64,000 bases of DNA from Paramyrothecium sp. XJ0827 (lineage: Eukaryota > Ascomycota > Sordariomycetes > Hypocreales > Stachybotryaceae): NCBI GenBank assembly GCA_020881915.1, contig JAJFPB010000002.1:806001-870000 (forward strand), written 5' to 3'. Of the stretch, positions 19,812 through 30,664 are shown one piece after another (the stretch's first letter is position 1; each line of letters begins with the position of its first letter). The notes under the pieces were generated by a model, which did not search any database, was not told the DNA's origin, and saw only the letters and a list, made by a program, of their open reading frames with translations. The translations under genes and the position numbers were made by a program.

Positions 19812-20225
19812 ATGGCCAGGAAGAGTTTTTTTGAGCGTCCTATTGCCAGAGGGTACAAAGCAAGCTCTAGCATTGTGAACAACGAGGAGCTTTTACCACC
19901 ACTCCAGCCGGTTACCAAGGAAAACCATGAAAGACAGCTACAGCGCTAGGCAGAGTATTACACCCTCGAACACCGATATTCTTCAAACTCTAACTGCTAT
20001 AGTTTTATGGAGACCAAGAATGCGGAATCTCCCATCTACAATTGCGTAAAGTCCGCATACGTTATTGAGATTCTGAAGGAATTTATTCGCGAGCAAGCTA
20101 TACGCATCAAGGGTACTAAAGGTCAAGAGGCTAGGACCCCAGTACCCAATTTCAGCGCTCCGAGGCTCATGCAGGCCCCTATTGCTGCCAGATTTGCCTT
20201 GGGCTTGGCCACCAGTGACAACTAA
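19812..20225 (+). pseudogene. Broken frame, weak candidate for a recombinase N-terminus
   Basis: From ATG 19812 a frame encodes 45 residues (including NNEELLPPLQPVTKENHE) to a TAG at 19947. The same frame continues without interruption to 20225 (including SAYVIEILKEFIREQ). The PPLxPxTxxNYxxxL-like spacing and following helices faintly recall the N-terminal core-binding region of DUF3435 tyrosine recombinases, the captains of Starship elements. The catalytic domain is absent. This is a pattern-based guess; a plain non-coding stretch is possible. Confidence 0.25.
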
Positions 20226-21030
20226 CAATAGAACGAGACTAGATAACGCTGTCTGGGTGGCAATGGGGAGCTATCGAGGATTTTGCGCCCAGAGCGCTGC
20301 TCCAGGAATCGTGCCTCCATATACAGCAATGGACTAGATTTAAACGCTGACTGGGTTGCTTCGTGGGTGGGCAGGAAAGAGGTTGGTATGTATCCTTATT
20401 GATTGGTGAATTTGGCTGACAATCAGGTAGCCGATGAGGGCCCAGTAGAGGGCACTGTACTTTATGATAATGGATACAGCACTGTATTTTAGCAAGTATG
20501 CCTTACCTTTTATCGAAACGTGAAGATGCAAACTTATTCAATGTTAGGAAATAGCTGTGGTTCTACCTCCAAGTTTCGGTGTCACGCTCAACAAAGTAGG
20601 CACAATCTGTTGACCTAGAACTAAAATGTTACTAAAGCTGGATGCAAGGGCGTGGTCGAACTTACTCCTCCTGATATCGGATACCAGGTCTGGGTCGAAT
20701 CCGAGTGGTCTTCATTATGGCGCGAAGCGAGAACGATAGTACGGAACGTGTTGTGGTCATTAATAACAAACTTAAGAGCTGGAGGAAGAATTACACCTTG
20801 GTTTTTGCTTGGAAAAATTCCGCCGAGCAGGGGGAATGATCAATTCAGTATTCATAGGATATCTTGAGGAACATTATGAAATTGGGTCATTTTCGAGCAA
20901 AGGCACACCTTGATACCGTCTGCGAGCTCTATCTCTTGGATGGGCCTGTCTCACATCATTCGTAAGCAGGGCAAGGTGGACAAACAACACTCTTTCGTCC
21001 TGGTGCTCAGGGCTCCCGCCAGAATGAGCA
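20226..21030. other. Intergenic before the RBR gene
   Basis: Short frames only; none shows a recognisable domain. Confidence 0.4.
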
Positions 21031-21104
21031 TATAAAGGCTTCATCCCTTTCCTCTTTTCTCTTCTTCTTTTTCTTCTTCTTCTTTTTTTTTCTTTTCTTC
21101 AGGC
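21031..21104 (+). promoter_or_regulatory. TATA box and pyrimidine tract of the RBR gene
   Basis: TATAAA at 21031 is followed by ~55 bases of almost pure C/T ending in TTCAG (to 21104). This is the usual layout of a fungal core promoter with a CT-rich start region; alternatively the tract ends a 5'-UTR intron. The presumed ATG is at 21232. Confidence 0.45.
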
Positions 21105-21231
21105 GAGCTACTACGTGCCGTTATTGGGGGTTTTCACACGTGATTCGCAAGGACGGCTTCTTTCCGTCCTTTTCTTTTCTTTATTTCTCTCCAACGCGTC
21201 CATCCTACCTACCTTCCTATTCGTGCTGTTT

Positions 21232-23598
21232 ATGACTAGCCCCTGCCCGGATCCGACGATGCTCGCGCACACGAATGTTCCTATCGAAGCCTTGAAATAC
21301 GAGAAGAATGAAGTACCTATCGTCGGTCATGGGACTGGATCCGAGAGAGGCCTGGACCAGAAATGGCTGGACGACCAGATGCGAGAGTTGGAAAGTCTGA
21401 ACCAACCAGATCACTCTAAGGCGAGAAAGCGGCCAAGAAATGGCGACGATGACGACGACGAAAACGAAGGCGATGACGGAGGTATCCTGGATGGGAAAGA
21501 AGAAGGAAAAGGGGGGGCACCAAAAACAAAACGGTGCAAAGAGGGAAGGAAAAACAAACTCGGAATGAAGCCGGCCAACACCATAATCTTCGACGAGTGT
21601 CAAGGAGAGGACATCGTCGATGAAGACCGTAAAGGGATCGAATACTATCGAGGGAAGAAAGCCCCTGAACGCACGCGATGCGCGAGAAAGAATGTGTTCG
21701 TTTCTCCCCGTTGCTATTTAACTATTAGACACAAGACTGACAATAGCGTTCGTAGTTTGAAGCAATTTCGGGCGCTAGTCCCCGGACTAACTGCTGTGAC
21801 GGCAGGCAAGACCCTTATCAACAACACGGTATTTTACGCATACGTCCAGCTGCACGGCCGGAAAACCAGAAAATTCAATATGGCGCTGGAAGACGATGAT
21901 GCGACCAAACCCATACAGCGCGATGACTCGGTGGCGGATGAGGTTCGCGCCGCGAAAAGATACCTCCGCAAGACCCCCATCAAAGAAGGTGTGTGATGAT
22001 GCGCAGGAGGCGAAAGAAGAGACATTCCTGAATTGTTTTTTTTTCGGCTGACTTGCGTGACCATTCTAGGAGAAAAGGACACCTTCGCCGCTATGCCCAC
22101 TCCTAGCGCTCCTCCCATGGAGGATGTGGATTTGAATGGCGAATATAATGAGCAGATGGTCGGCGAGCCGGCTGGGGCCCAACCGGACGACGCGCCTGAC
22201 CAGCCAGATAATGAAGAGGCACCGAAAATTATGTGGTACGTCCTCAGCTTCCGGATACCCGAGCCTGGTCGCGGTCCACGACCGCGGGAGACAAAGCGTG
22301 CTGATGAAACATTTACAGTTTGGTTTGCCGGGACGACATCCCAAAGGCTGATGTCGTGCGGTGTAGAAGGGACGAAGAAGACGAGAAAACTGGCACGAGA
22401 ATTATGAACACCGCCATACATGCGATATGCCGCCCGTGTCTCCGGGAACTAGCCCGAAACGACATGACAACACCGGCAAAACGAGCCAGATGCCCAGGCG
22501 AGAAGTGTCCGGCGTTCTTCCCGGTAGAACAGTTCCAATTTCTCATCGAGCCGAAGTTCAACCTCTACGACTTCGGTCTGTACAGCACTCTGTGGCGAAA
22601 GGAACGAGTGGACGATGTCCTGAGAGCGAACCCATACAACGAGGCTTGCCCCTTCTGCGACTACATCGAGAATTTCGAGGGTCTTTCCAAGAACGAGTTC
22701 CCACGCTTCGAGTGCCAGAACAACAACTGTGGCAAGCTCAGCTGCAGGTTGTGCCTAAGCTGGACTCATGATGGCAAGACGTGCGAAGAGGCCAAGATGC
22801 CAGACCTGGCGGAGGATGCAGAAGAGCAGACGCGACAGCTGACCCAGCTGCTGGACAACGCCAAGTCAGAAGCCCGGGTGCGCAATTGCGCCCGCTGTAA
22901 GGCCGGCTTCGAGCTCGAGACCGGGTGCAACAAGATCCGATGCAAGTGTTATCACTATCAATGGTATGTATAGGCCCTGACCGCATTGCACTCCACCATC
23001 TTTGCATGCTATAGATTCCATTTACTGACGAACCGTGTGCCCCAGTTACTACTGCAGGGAGTCGCTAGTCGCGATCGAGGATGAGGACGAGATCAGGGCG
23101 CTGCAAAAGGAGAAGGAGGAGGCGAAAGATGCACTCAGAAAATTGTGCGCTCACCCCGAACGTCTCAACGTCAGCGACCACGAAGAGCAGTCTCGGCTCT
23201 TGGAAGCGGAAATCGAAAGTCTGAGGGCGGACATCGCGTTGAAGAAACAGTTGGCAGGGGACAGGGCCTACATGCACTTCGATCGCGACGCTAATTCGAT
23301 TTACAAGAAGGACAAGAGATGCCCTTTGTATTCCAACATTCACCAGCTTCACACCCTGAACCAGGTACAAAGCATCCTGGAAATGAAAGATTGGATCCTG
23401 GAGCACCACCCGGAACGCGTCAACAAGATTGTCTTGGATCGCCTAACGGAGAATCTGATGAGCGAGCAACAAGACAGCTGGGTCAAGCTGATCTGCAAGG
23501 CCAAGTTGGACCTCGCAAAACATCCCTTTCCGGGGCCAGTACCAGCACAGGCACAGGCACAACCGCCACAGCCGCCACAGCTACGAGGTGGAGTATGA
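21232..23598 (+). CDS. RBR-type (RING-IBR-RING) E3 ubiquitin ligase, 4 exons, 706 aa
   Basis: Exons 21232-21988, 22070-22235, 22319-22963 and 23046-23598; the introns are 81-83 bp, and each restores the frame. RBR ligases take ubiquitin from E2 on RING1 and pass it through a Cys of RING2. RING1 spans ~308-371 (CLVC split by intron 2, then CRPC and CPGEKC). The IBR is ~418-463 (CPFC, then CGKLSCRLC). RING2 starts at ~498 (CARC, GCNKIRCKC, then YYC across intron 3). The GCN(H/K)xxC core holding the catalytic Cys is kept. The N-terminal 300 residues are acidic/basic and disordered with a basic stretch (TKRCKEGRKNK). The C-terminus is a coiled coil and helices. The ATG at 21259 is an alternative start. 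Confidence 0.8.
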
Positions 23599-24609
23599 CA
23601 ACAGGAGCAGCTCCAGGCAATGTTGATGACGGCAGCAGCAGCCACCATCGAGCAGGGGGAGGGGCGGCGATGCGGGTTCCGCCGTAGGACATCCACGCCA
23701 CGCACGGATGCAGGGCCGGCCGGCGGCGAACCAGGCAATTATACGCTAGCCCCCCTCTCCCCCTGAACGGCGCGATTGCCAAAACTGTCGTGCACATGGA
23801 ATTAATGGGCGCCGACGGCGCAAAGGCGGCCGCCCAAATCAACCTATGAGACGAGACGACAGGAGGCCGAGGTGTCGTGATGGCAATGTGTACGTAATGA
23901 TTGATGCCATCGATTTCTTATCTTTTTATCTCTATTAAACCTTTCCACCTGAGTCGTGTAGTCGATGGCATAACCGTAGTGGCATGGTTTCAATCATTTT
24001 GTTGGGCTTTGTTGAACGACCAATGACCACTGCGGCGAGATCAAGCAATGTCCTCTTGACAGAGTTGCCGAGCACAATGTATGAGCCCTACATGTTTTAA
24101 GCGGCTGGATGCAAAGCCCACCGGTGATGTCCGAAAAGACTAGATAGGATCTTTTGAAGATCCACAGTCCACAACAACACGCTCGTCCACTGAATATCCT
24201 ACATCCTTGCGGATAGCTGCACCAGAAGGCCGTTTACATTTATGTTCACTATTCGAATTACCACAGAGGCATAATATTCCCTCTGTTTTCTAAGATAGCC
24301 AGATTTGATTTGAGTAGCATAATATCTGCTTTTTAATAGGACCTCCTCTCTGAGCTATTAGACCAAGCTTCTATTTCCAACTCAGGCGCGCTCGAAGTCA
24401 TGGTGTATGGCGGCTTCGGCGTTGGCGAGTGCAAGCCACATTTCTGTCCAGCCTTTATATAACATATACAACCAGGTTTCCCGCTGCTTCATTTTACCTA
24501 GATCTAGAATATGAGATCACCACTTTATTAGGTAGGCCATGAATGAACTCACCCTTCTGCTAAGGCAACGATCACATGCTTTAAGCCGGGTAGCCCCAGC
24601 CAGCTCCCA
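23599..24609. other. Intergenic, 3' flanks
   Basis: GC-rich to ~23880, then AT-richer. The 3' end of the broken helicase may extend in here out of frame. No gene supported. Confidence 0.4.
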
Positions 24610-27050
24610 TCACGGCCGGGCCCATGCTCTGATTGTGGTGGAACGTCTCAAGGCGCTCAGTTGAGGATCGTCCCGCGCACGAACCTGATCTTCCAGAAGT
24701 ACTACCGTCTTGAACAGCTGCCACAAACTGAAGCCGCGATGGTGAGAAATTATTCCCTGTCCCATTGAGACGGAAGAAGGGTCCATCGTTTTGTTCATCA
24801 GGAGACTCATCTCTCGAACCGGGGCGAACTGGTAGAAGTCCCCCATCAGGAACACGACGGGAATCCCGCCGAACGGCTTATTGGCACAGTCTCGGAGTGA
24901 CTGGAGGTTGCGGCTGACCTCGTAAAAGGTGGTTCCTCCAACCATGCTGATCTCATCGACTAGGAGTACTAACTTCTGTTTCCATATCCACTTTTTCGCC
25001 TCGGAGAAGATTGGAAGTTGTTTGTCCAGAGAGCGACGGGTGTCCAGTCCGCAGGCAGAATGCAACGTGGTGCCGCCGATCTGGGCGGCTGCGCTGCCCG
25101 AGGCGCCGGTGATCTGAAGAAGATGAGATTGACCCCTCGTCGAAAATACCCATTTCAAGGCATCGCTGACCCTGGATTTCCCCGTACCTCCAGGGCCTCC
25201 GGTGTACTGCAGATGTTGACCCGCCGAATCGGGGTCCGCAGAGTACTTATCCAAGAACTCGCACACAAGCTGGAGAGCCATTGTCTGCAGGGGATTCAGC
25301 GTGAAAGTTGACGCGGCAAGGCGCCCTAGTTCCGCGAAGCCTGTGCCATGGTTGATGTCGACGAGCATTCGAGGGCCCTGTCCTACAGGCTCTAGATGCT
25401 GACGTGGCATGGCAATATCCGTATCACAGTGGCGAACAAGGATGTCGTCCAAGCCGTCGTTACTCGTATCGGGAGCGGCGCCCTGAGAGCCACTCTCGAT
25501 TTCATCCAGCATGCGGAGATGCAGCATACTCTGCGTTCTTGCCGCGGATTGCACATCTTCAAGAGAGAGCGCCGGGTATTGGGATAGTGGGCTATCCTGG
25601 GAACAGCGAATTTGCTGATAGAATTCCTCGTGGCGCTGGACGAAAGGCTGCTGCTCTTCTATAGGGTTTTCATTGCATAGATCCCTGACCAGGTCGTGTA
25701 GAACTGGCGAGTCCCTCGTGGCTTGTGAGTTTTGTACAGCGTTTTGTATGGCTTGAAGGAGCGCTGCATAGTTTTGTTGATATTCGGCCGTGGTTGCAGG
25801 CTCTTCACGATAGTCGCCCTCGTCAAGAGGGAATTCCACGTCGACGGTATCATCACCTTCCGACCTGCTGGCCCAGAGCTTTGCGTCTTTCCGCGCATCC
25901 TCCGCCGATCTTCTCAGAAGGGAGATGTTGGAGGCGTGGGATAGCAAACGGCGTGGGAGTGCGGCGGCATGGCTCGTCCATATGTCGGTGATGTCCCCGC
26001 TCGTTTTGTAAAGGAAGTCCTCCCAAGGCACGAACAAGGCCAGGTGGAGAACGGAGTTGCTATGCAGGTCAGCATTGGCATGGAATCAAAATGAAGGGCT
26101 TCGTAGAGTACCGCTTGAAATAGACGGGGTGGTCGTCGTTGTGATCGTCGCTGATGTAGCCTTGGAATATTGGCACCGCGTACTCTAGAGGTCTCCGGAG
26201 CTTCTGAATCCAACCGCTTGATTCCTCGCAGGGCCCGCCAAGAGCAAGATGAGTCTCATCCTCTTCTCGGCCACGTCGACGCTCAAGGCCAACCATGGAC
26301 ATGTAGTCATAGAGGCATAGACCCCTTAGAAGCGGACCTCGGTAGGCGTAGGCATCCAGAGACAACAACGTCCGACCACTCTCTCTGAGGCCTATGATCT
26401 CGGGCGGCTCATCCATGTCAGTGTCTTCTCCAGACTGGCGACGAAGATGCAGCCACCGTCGGAAGATGGACCAATACAAGGCGGTCAAGTTGACGAAAGA
26501 CCACCGTGGCACGTTGGTGAAATCGGTGTGGTAGCCGAGCAGGTGATAGCAGACCTCTACGGCTGAGAGCTGTCTATCTGAAAATATCCGATTGGCCGTT
26601 CTCATAAAAAATTGTCGAGTCCGATTGACAAGGGCTGAGGCTTGAGCTTCACGCTGCAGAGCAGATTCCTGATGCGTATCATGTGCCGACTGGTGTAGTT
26701 GTCCCAGCACTTCGCTTGCAATGACAATGCGTTTCCACATGGGCGTATCCAGCTTGGTAGCGTAGTTCGTGATGTAAAAAACCATGGCAAGCCCCTTGGT
26801 CCTCGTAAGGATCATCGATATATCGTGGTTGTGGCGAAGTCCGACTGCCATGGCCTTGTTGTACCGGTTCACCAGCGGGTGGTTGCGGCGGGTCTTGAGC
26901 AGGCCGTCCTCCGAGAAGCCCGTCTCCTCGACGATCTTCCACGGCGCTCTGAAACGGCAAGCTGTCCGCCGGTTCTTATCCGCACGCTCTCCAGTCAACC
27001 CTTTTAGAGAGTACTTAATGCAGGTAAAGGTGTGGGAATGAATTTGGCTG
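24610..27050 (-). pseudogene. Helitron/PIF1-like helicase, truncated and frameshifted
   Basis: Two minus-strand frames are parts of one protein. The first (to 26069) has a segment typical of fungal Helitron-like/PIF1 proteins (IHSHTFTCIKYSLKG, then VGLRHNHDISMI and FYITNYATKL). The second (26037-24610) holds the helicase start: Walker A GGPGGTGKS, Walker B LLVDEISMV, then FLMGDFYQFAPV. The frame changes at ~26040-26075 without a clear intron, suggesting an indel. Helicase motifs after ~III are missing (ends ALRRSTTIRAWARP), and no HUH replication nuclease is present upstream. PIF1-type proteins unwind DNA 5' to 3'; in Helitrons the helicase is fused to a rolling-circle nuclease. The 5' end abuts a kinase-like gene on the other strand. 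Confidence 0.65.
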
Positions 27051-27817
27051 CAAAACAAGGCAGTAGGCAGCGGGGCAACATAAAAAACCGGCCATACTGC
27101 ACGCATGAGTGTCTTCGAGGGTTAGCGTTTGGCGGCCCCGTAGATGAGAAATGTCCAAACGCCAAACACCATGGCAGCAAGCACATCGGCAGACATGAGT
27201 ATCTCCGTCTTATCCAAGAGCAATTGGCAATCGATCGCGGAATAGATGCTGACTGCATGCCGCTCTACGTTTCGGGGGCGCGCGGATCTCTCTTCAAAGT
27301 TCGTCTGTCGTCGCATGGCTACACGCTTGTGGCAAAGGGCGTGGAGTCCATGGATGCCAAAGCTCTTCGTCACGAACATAAGATGTACAGTCATCTTCGC
27401 GATTTGCAAGGGGATTACATACCTGTCTGTCTCGGTCTCATTGATTTGGTTGAGCCTTATTATTATGACTGCGGTGTATATAAACACTTCATGTTCCTCT
27501 CTTACGCCGGGCGACCGGTCTTGGCAGAATTACGGAAAGTTGAAGGGCATGTTACCAATCAAGTCCTCGACGCGCTCGAGCAGCTTCACAAATATCGGGT
27601 TCTTCATCACGATGCCGAGCCCCGTAACGTGCTCTACGACAAACGCACTGGCAAATGTATGATCGTGGATTTGATGCTCGCGGAGCCATGTGCCAGGGAA
27701 ACTCTCAAGTCCATTGACGTCAACAGTCAGAATCGGAAGAGAAAATGGGGGTTTCGGAAACAGGGGAAAGACGCTTTTGCTACGGAGGCGCTATCTTTGC
27801 TTGCGAGTTTATCATAA
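27032..27817 (+). CDS. Kinase-like protein, 5'-truncated, 261 aa
   Basis: The frame from ATG 27032 matches the C-terminal kinase-like part of a common fungal family: a zinc-knuckle-like PYCTHECLRGL, then GPVDEKCPN, then a Gly-loop-like SGARGSLFKVRL, the Lys in YTLVAKG, and a catalytic-loop equivalent LHHDAEPRNVLYD with VDLM in place of DFG. Family members usually carry several hundred more N-terminal residues. Here the sequence before ~27060 belongs to the helicase relic on the other strand, so the 5' part has been lost. HRD is HHD and DFG is DLM, so activity is doubtful. It may be expressed as a short protein or be a fragment. Confidence 0.55.
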   Translation: MGMNLAAKQGSRQRGNIKNRPYCTHECLRGLAFGGPVDEKCPNAKHHGSKHIGRHEYLRLIQEQLAIDRGIDADCMPLYVSGARGSLFKVRLSSHGYTLVAKGVESMDAKALRHEHKMYSHLRDLQGDYIPVCLGLIDLVEPYYYDCGVYKHFMFLSYAGRPVLAELRKVEGHVTNQVLDALEQLHKYRVLHHDAEPRNVLYDKRTGKCMIVDLMLAEPCARETLKSIDVNSQNRKRKWGFRKQGKDAFATEALSLLASLS

Positions 27818-28051
27818 GCTGTATCAACTCAGATACATGTCGGCAATCGCTTTTTCTCAGTGTTTATAAAGAAGATGCAGGGTCTATCATCCTATACAGA
27901 CAAATAGTGTCCCATCATGACAGAAGAGAATTTGCCTTAGTATCTTTCATAGGACTCTACAGATAAGTTGGTTATCTATCGGGAAGTTTGCTGAGCATTG
28001 CGATCCTCCGTAACTGAAACCATTGATCATGCCCAGTTGCTTATCAATCTA

Positions 28052-28671
28052 TCAGACCCTCCGATTTCTTTCTCTCTCCGTAACGGACTCGTTGACTTTG
28101 CGGCGATCTTGCGTGCCCTTTCTCTTCTGGCAGCACCTTGGTACTGCCAATACCATTTGTCCTTTATACATTGCTGCATTGACTTTGAAGGGGAGCCACT
28201 CGGCAGCATATGCACCATTATCATCTTCTATCTCGATGATGTTGATCTGCAGTACTTCTGGATCAGAGTCGCCGATGGGAACAAGATGGTCAAAGGTAAC
28301 GCCATAGTAGTCAATGCGACTAAGAATAGTTAGCCTGGAATAGCTATGCTTAACCCGTGAGCTAAGATCATTCCTTACGTCATTGGATCCTCCACAACCC
28401 AGCCAAGATACTCATCTTTCACGACCACATCACCTAATTCAGGTTCCTTGCTATATATTGTTCGGTATGCTAGATTCGCCAGTTCGTGAGCGGCAGGCTG
28501 TGGGAATTCCAGAAGCGTAGGATTCGTATGCCATACCATAGCCGGAAATAATCTCTCGATGGCCACTGTAGGACCCTCAATTTGGATCCTGAGGGGTCGT
28601 CCGGGTGCCGGAGGATGGTGATAATGAGCTGGGTTATGGAGACAGGGTGGGATATGAAGCTTGAGTGCCAT
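28052..28671 (-). CDS. Two-exon hypothetical protein, 191 aa
   Basis: Exon 1 from ATG 28671 to 28379 and exon 2 from 28334 to 28052, joined across a 44-bp intron (GTAAGG to TTCCAG). The spliced frame is continuous. The central part (VVVKDEYLGWVVEDP, then YYGVTFDHLVPIGD) looks like a folded beta-rich region; the C-terminus is very basic. No family recognised. A second frame upstream (to 28856) might be a further 5' exon. The plus-strand frames across exon 2 are its shadows. Confidence 0.5.
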
Positions 28672-30664
28672 GCTGACGAGTCAAGCCATGTACCAGTTGA
28701 GGTTGGTTGCACGGCAAGTGGTTCATCAATGAATGGGGGCAGCTGAATGGCATGATGGCCGCGGGGAGGTCCGAATTTAACATTGAGAATGAGGGTTAGT
28801 GGGCAACCTTGCAAAATTAGGTCGAATTGTGGCTTGGCATGGGGCGCAAGTCTCAAGCCACAGCTTAATCATGTCCCTCTACAATCAAGCGTACGCAAGA
28901 AATTATTCGTTTCAGTAATGAAGGTACTGGCCCCTAAATTCCTAACCCTCATCACGAACAACTCTGCCTTTCTTCAAACACATCAATGTGACGGAATAAC
29001 GTATGGACTAATACAACATAGCCTAATCAGTATGCCGACCCCCCAATTGTTGGGATTACTCAAATCAGGAAGAAGGTGGGGTATTGCAAGCTGTAGCGCC
29101 GCAATTGGTAGTATATGTTCGACCAGTTCTGTGGGCCTGGATGCAGGAGCCTGGAGTTGTGCAACCATTGGGCTCAGTCCTTGTTCCCTTGACATGACCA
29201 CAAGAGTGGTAGTCAGTATAGACAGTGCACATCTTAAGAGGTCAGTATGATTTAAAGTATTTCAACGGCGGTTGACTTCACCTTGAGAATGAGTTTAAAA
29301 ACTGGCAATTTTAAGACTGGCAATTTTAAGATTGATGGAGATTGCGCAACTGACTTGGAGCCACTGGAAAGTTGACACGAAATGGCTGTCCTTTAAATTG
29401 ATCACCAAATCTGAACATTACCTGCCGATGGACCGTTGTCACCATATCAGAAAGGCCAAACATTTTGCAGTCTGCCCTGTGCAACTTGATGGACCCCGCC
29501 TGGTATGTCTCGAATGGCATCAAAATACCCTGCACAGATCCACAGCACACGCAGCACAGACCCATAGCACATTCCCCACAGCGACAGCAAGCATCCAAGT
29601 GAGAACAAACATGTGATGCACCCAGCATGTATCTCTGCCGCTATGACGCCAACGGCTGGTCTGTGCTTGAGGTCACGGGGGATTTTTATTCCGGAAAATT
29701 TGATTAGACTACCATAATTGTGCTTGTGCCATGAACCTTGCTGTACTGACGACTTATCCAATAGAATTCCGCAACGTGTTCATAAATACAGATCAGAATG
29801 AACCACTAGAGATGTGTCGTAGTACCATGCATACTTCAGACTGTCCACTTTATGACTCCATCCACGGCAGCTCCAGTTTGCCTGTCCCTCCAAGAACTTT
29901 TGTGATATTCCGTAAGCTAGACCCCTGAATGATATGCCTGATTGTAATGATCACGAACTGGGATTCAGGGCCCCAGTACGAATAAAGGTTCCAAGAGATT
30001 GACTTGGACATATTCTTGGCTACTCGGTTTGGCTTTGTGGTCTAGAGATGAGACATGCTCCTTTCAGGCATCGCACCTGTAAGTGCGGCTGTGGTCGAGT
30101 ATCTCATCAGAATCTGAACATGAGCAGATGGGGAAAGAGAGCGCTTCGGCTGAGGACGAGGGACAAATCCTAGCTTGCATTCGGAGAAGACCCCAGTCGT
30201 GGTAGCTGCATGTTGGTTCTTTCAATGCATTGGAAGAAACATCAGTTCTCCCTAAGACGATTTAACCGGGGATGCTCCGCAGAGGCCACAATTGTAGGGC
30301 CCGGGGGGGTTGCCTCCACAAAGTTTGCACTCGTTTGCCATATTCAGGCGGTAGGTTAACGTCGCTCTGAATCAGAACTACATTTAGATTAATACTGGCT
30401 CGAATAGAGAACATTCTTCGACCTACCTTGATCTGCCACAAGAAATGAATTTGTAAAGACGCGCAGCTTGCTAGAATGCAGTCAAGTTTTTGCTTAGTTG
30501 AGGGATCCTTTAAATATCTGGAAAGCTAGGGATTTATCCCAAGTGGGGTCGTTTTGGCGCCCAATTCACGTGGCCTAGAAGCATCCTGGCGGCGTCATGT
30601 GGCAGGACCATTCAACTTTCCGAACAGATTTACTCGAAATCATCGTCTACAGCCTTGGAATTCG
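28672..30664. other. Long intergenic stretch
   Basis: About 2 kb with only short frames, no recognisable domain and no clear element ends. A short direct repeat (ctggcaattttaaga-like, twice) sits at ~29300-29330. Confidence 0.4.

Noticed and set aside
23349..23842. Cys/Ala-rich minus-strand frames
   Set aside because: Antisense to the RBR gene end and its 3' flank; composition effect only.
29326..29761. Cys-rich minus-strand frames (CCRCGECAMG and similar)
   Set aside because: Looks like a small secreted Cys-rich protein at first, but there is no signal peptide, and the Cys codons come from a cacagca-rich stretch on the other strand. A similar stretch at 33225-33260 gives the same effect.
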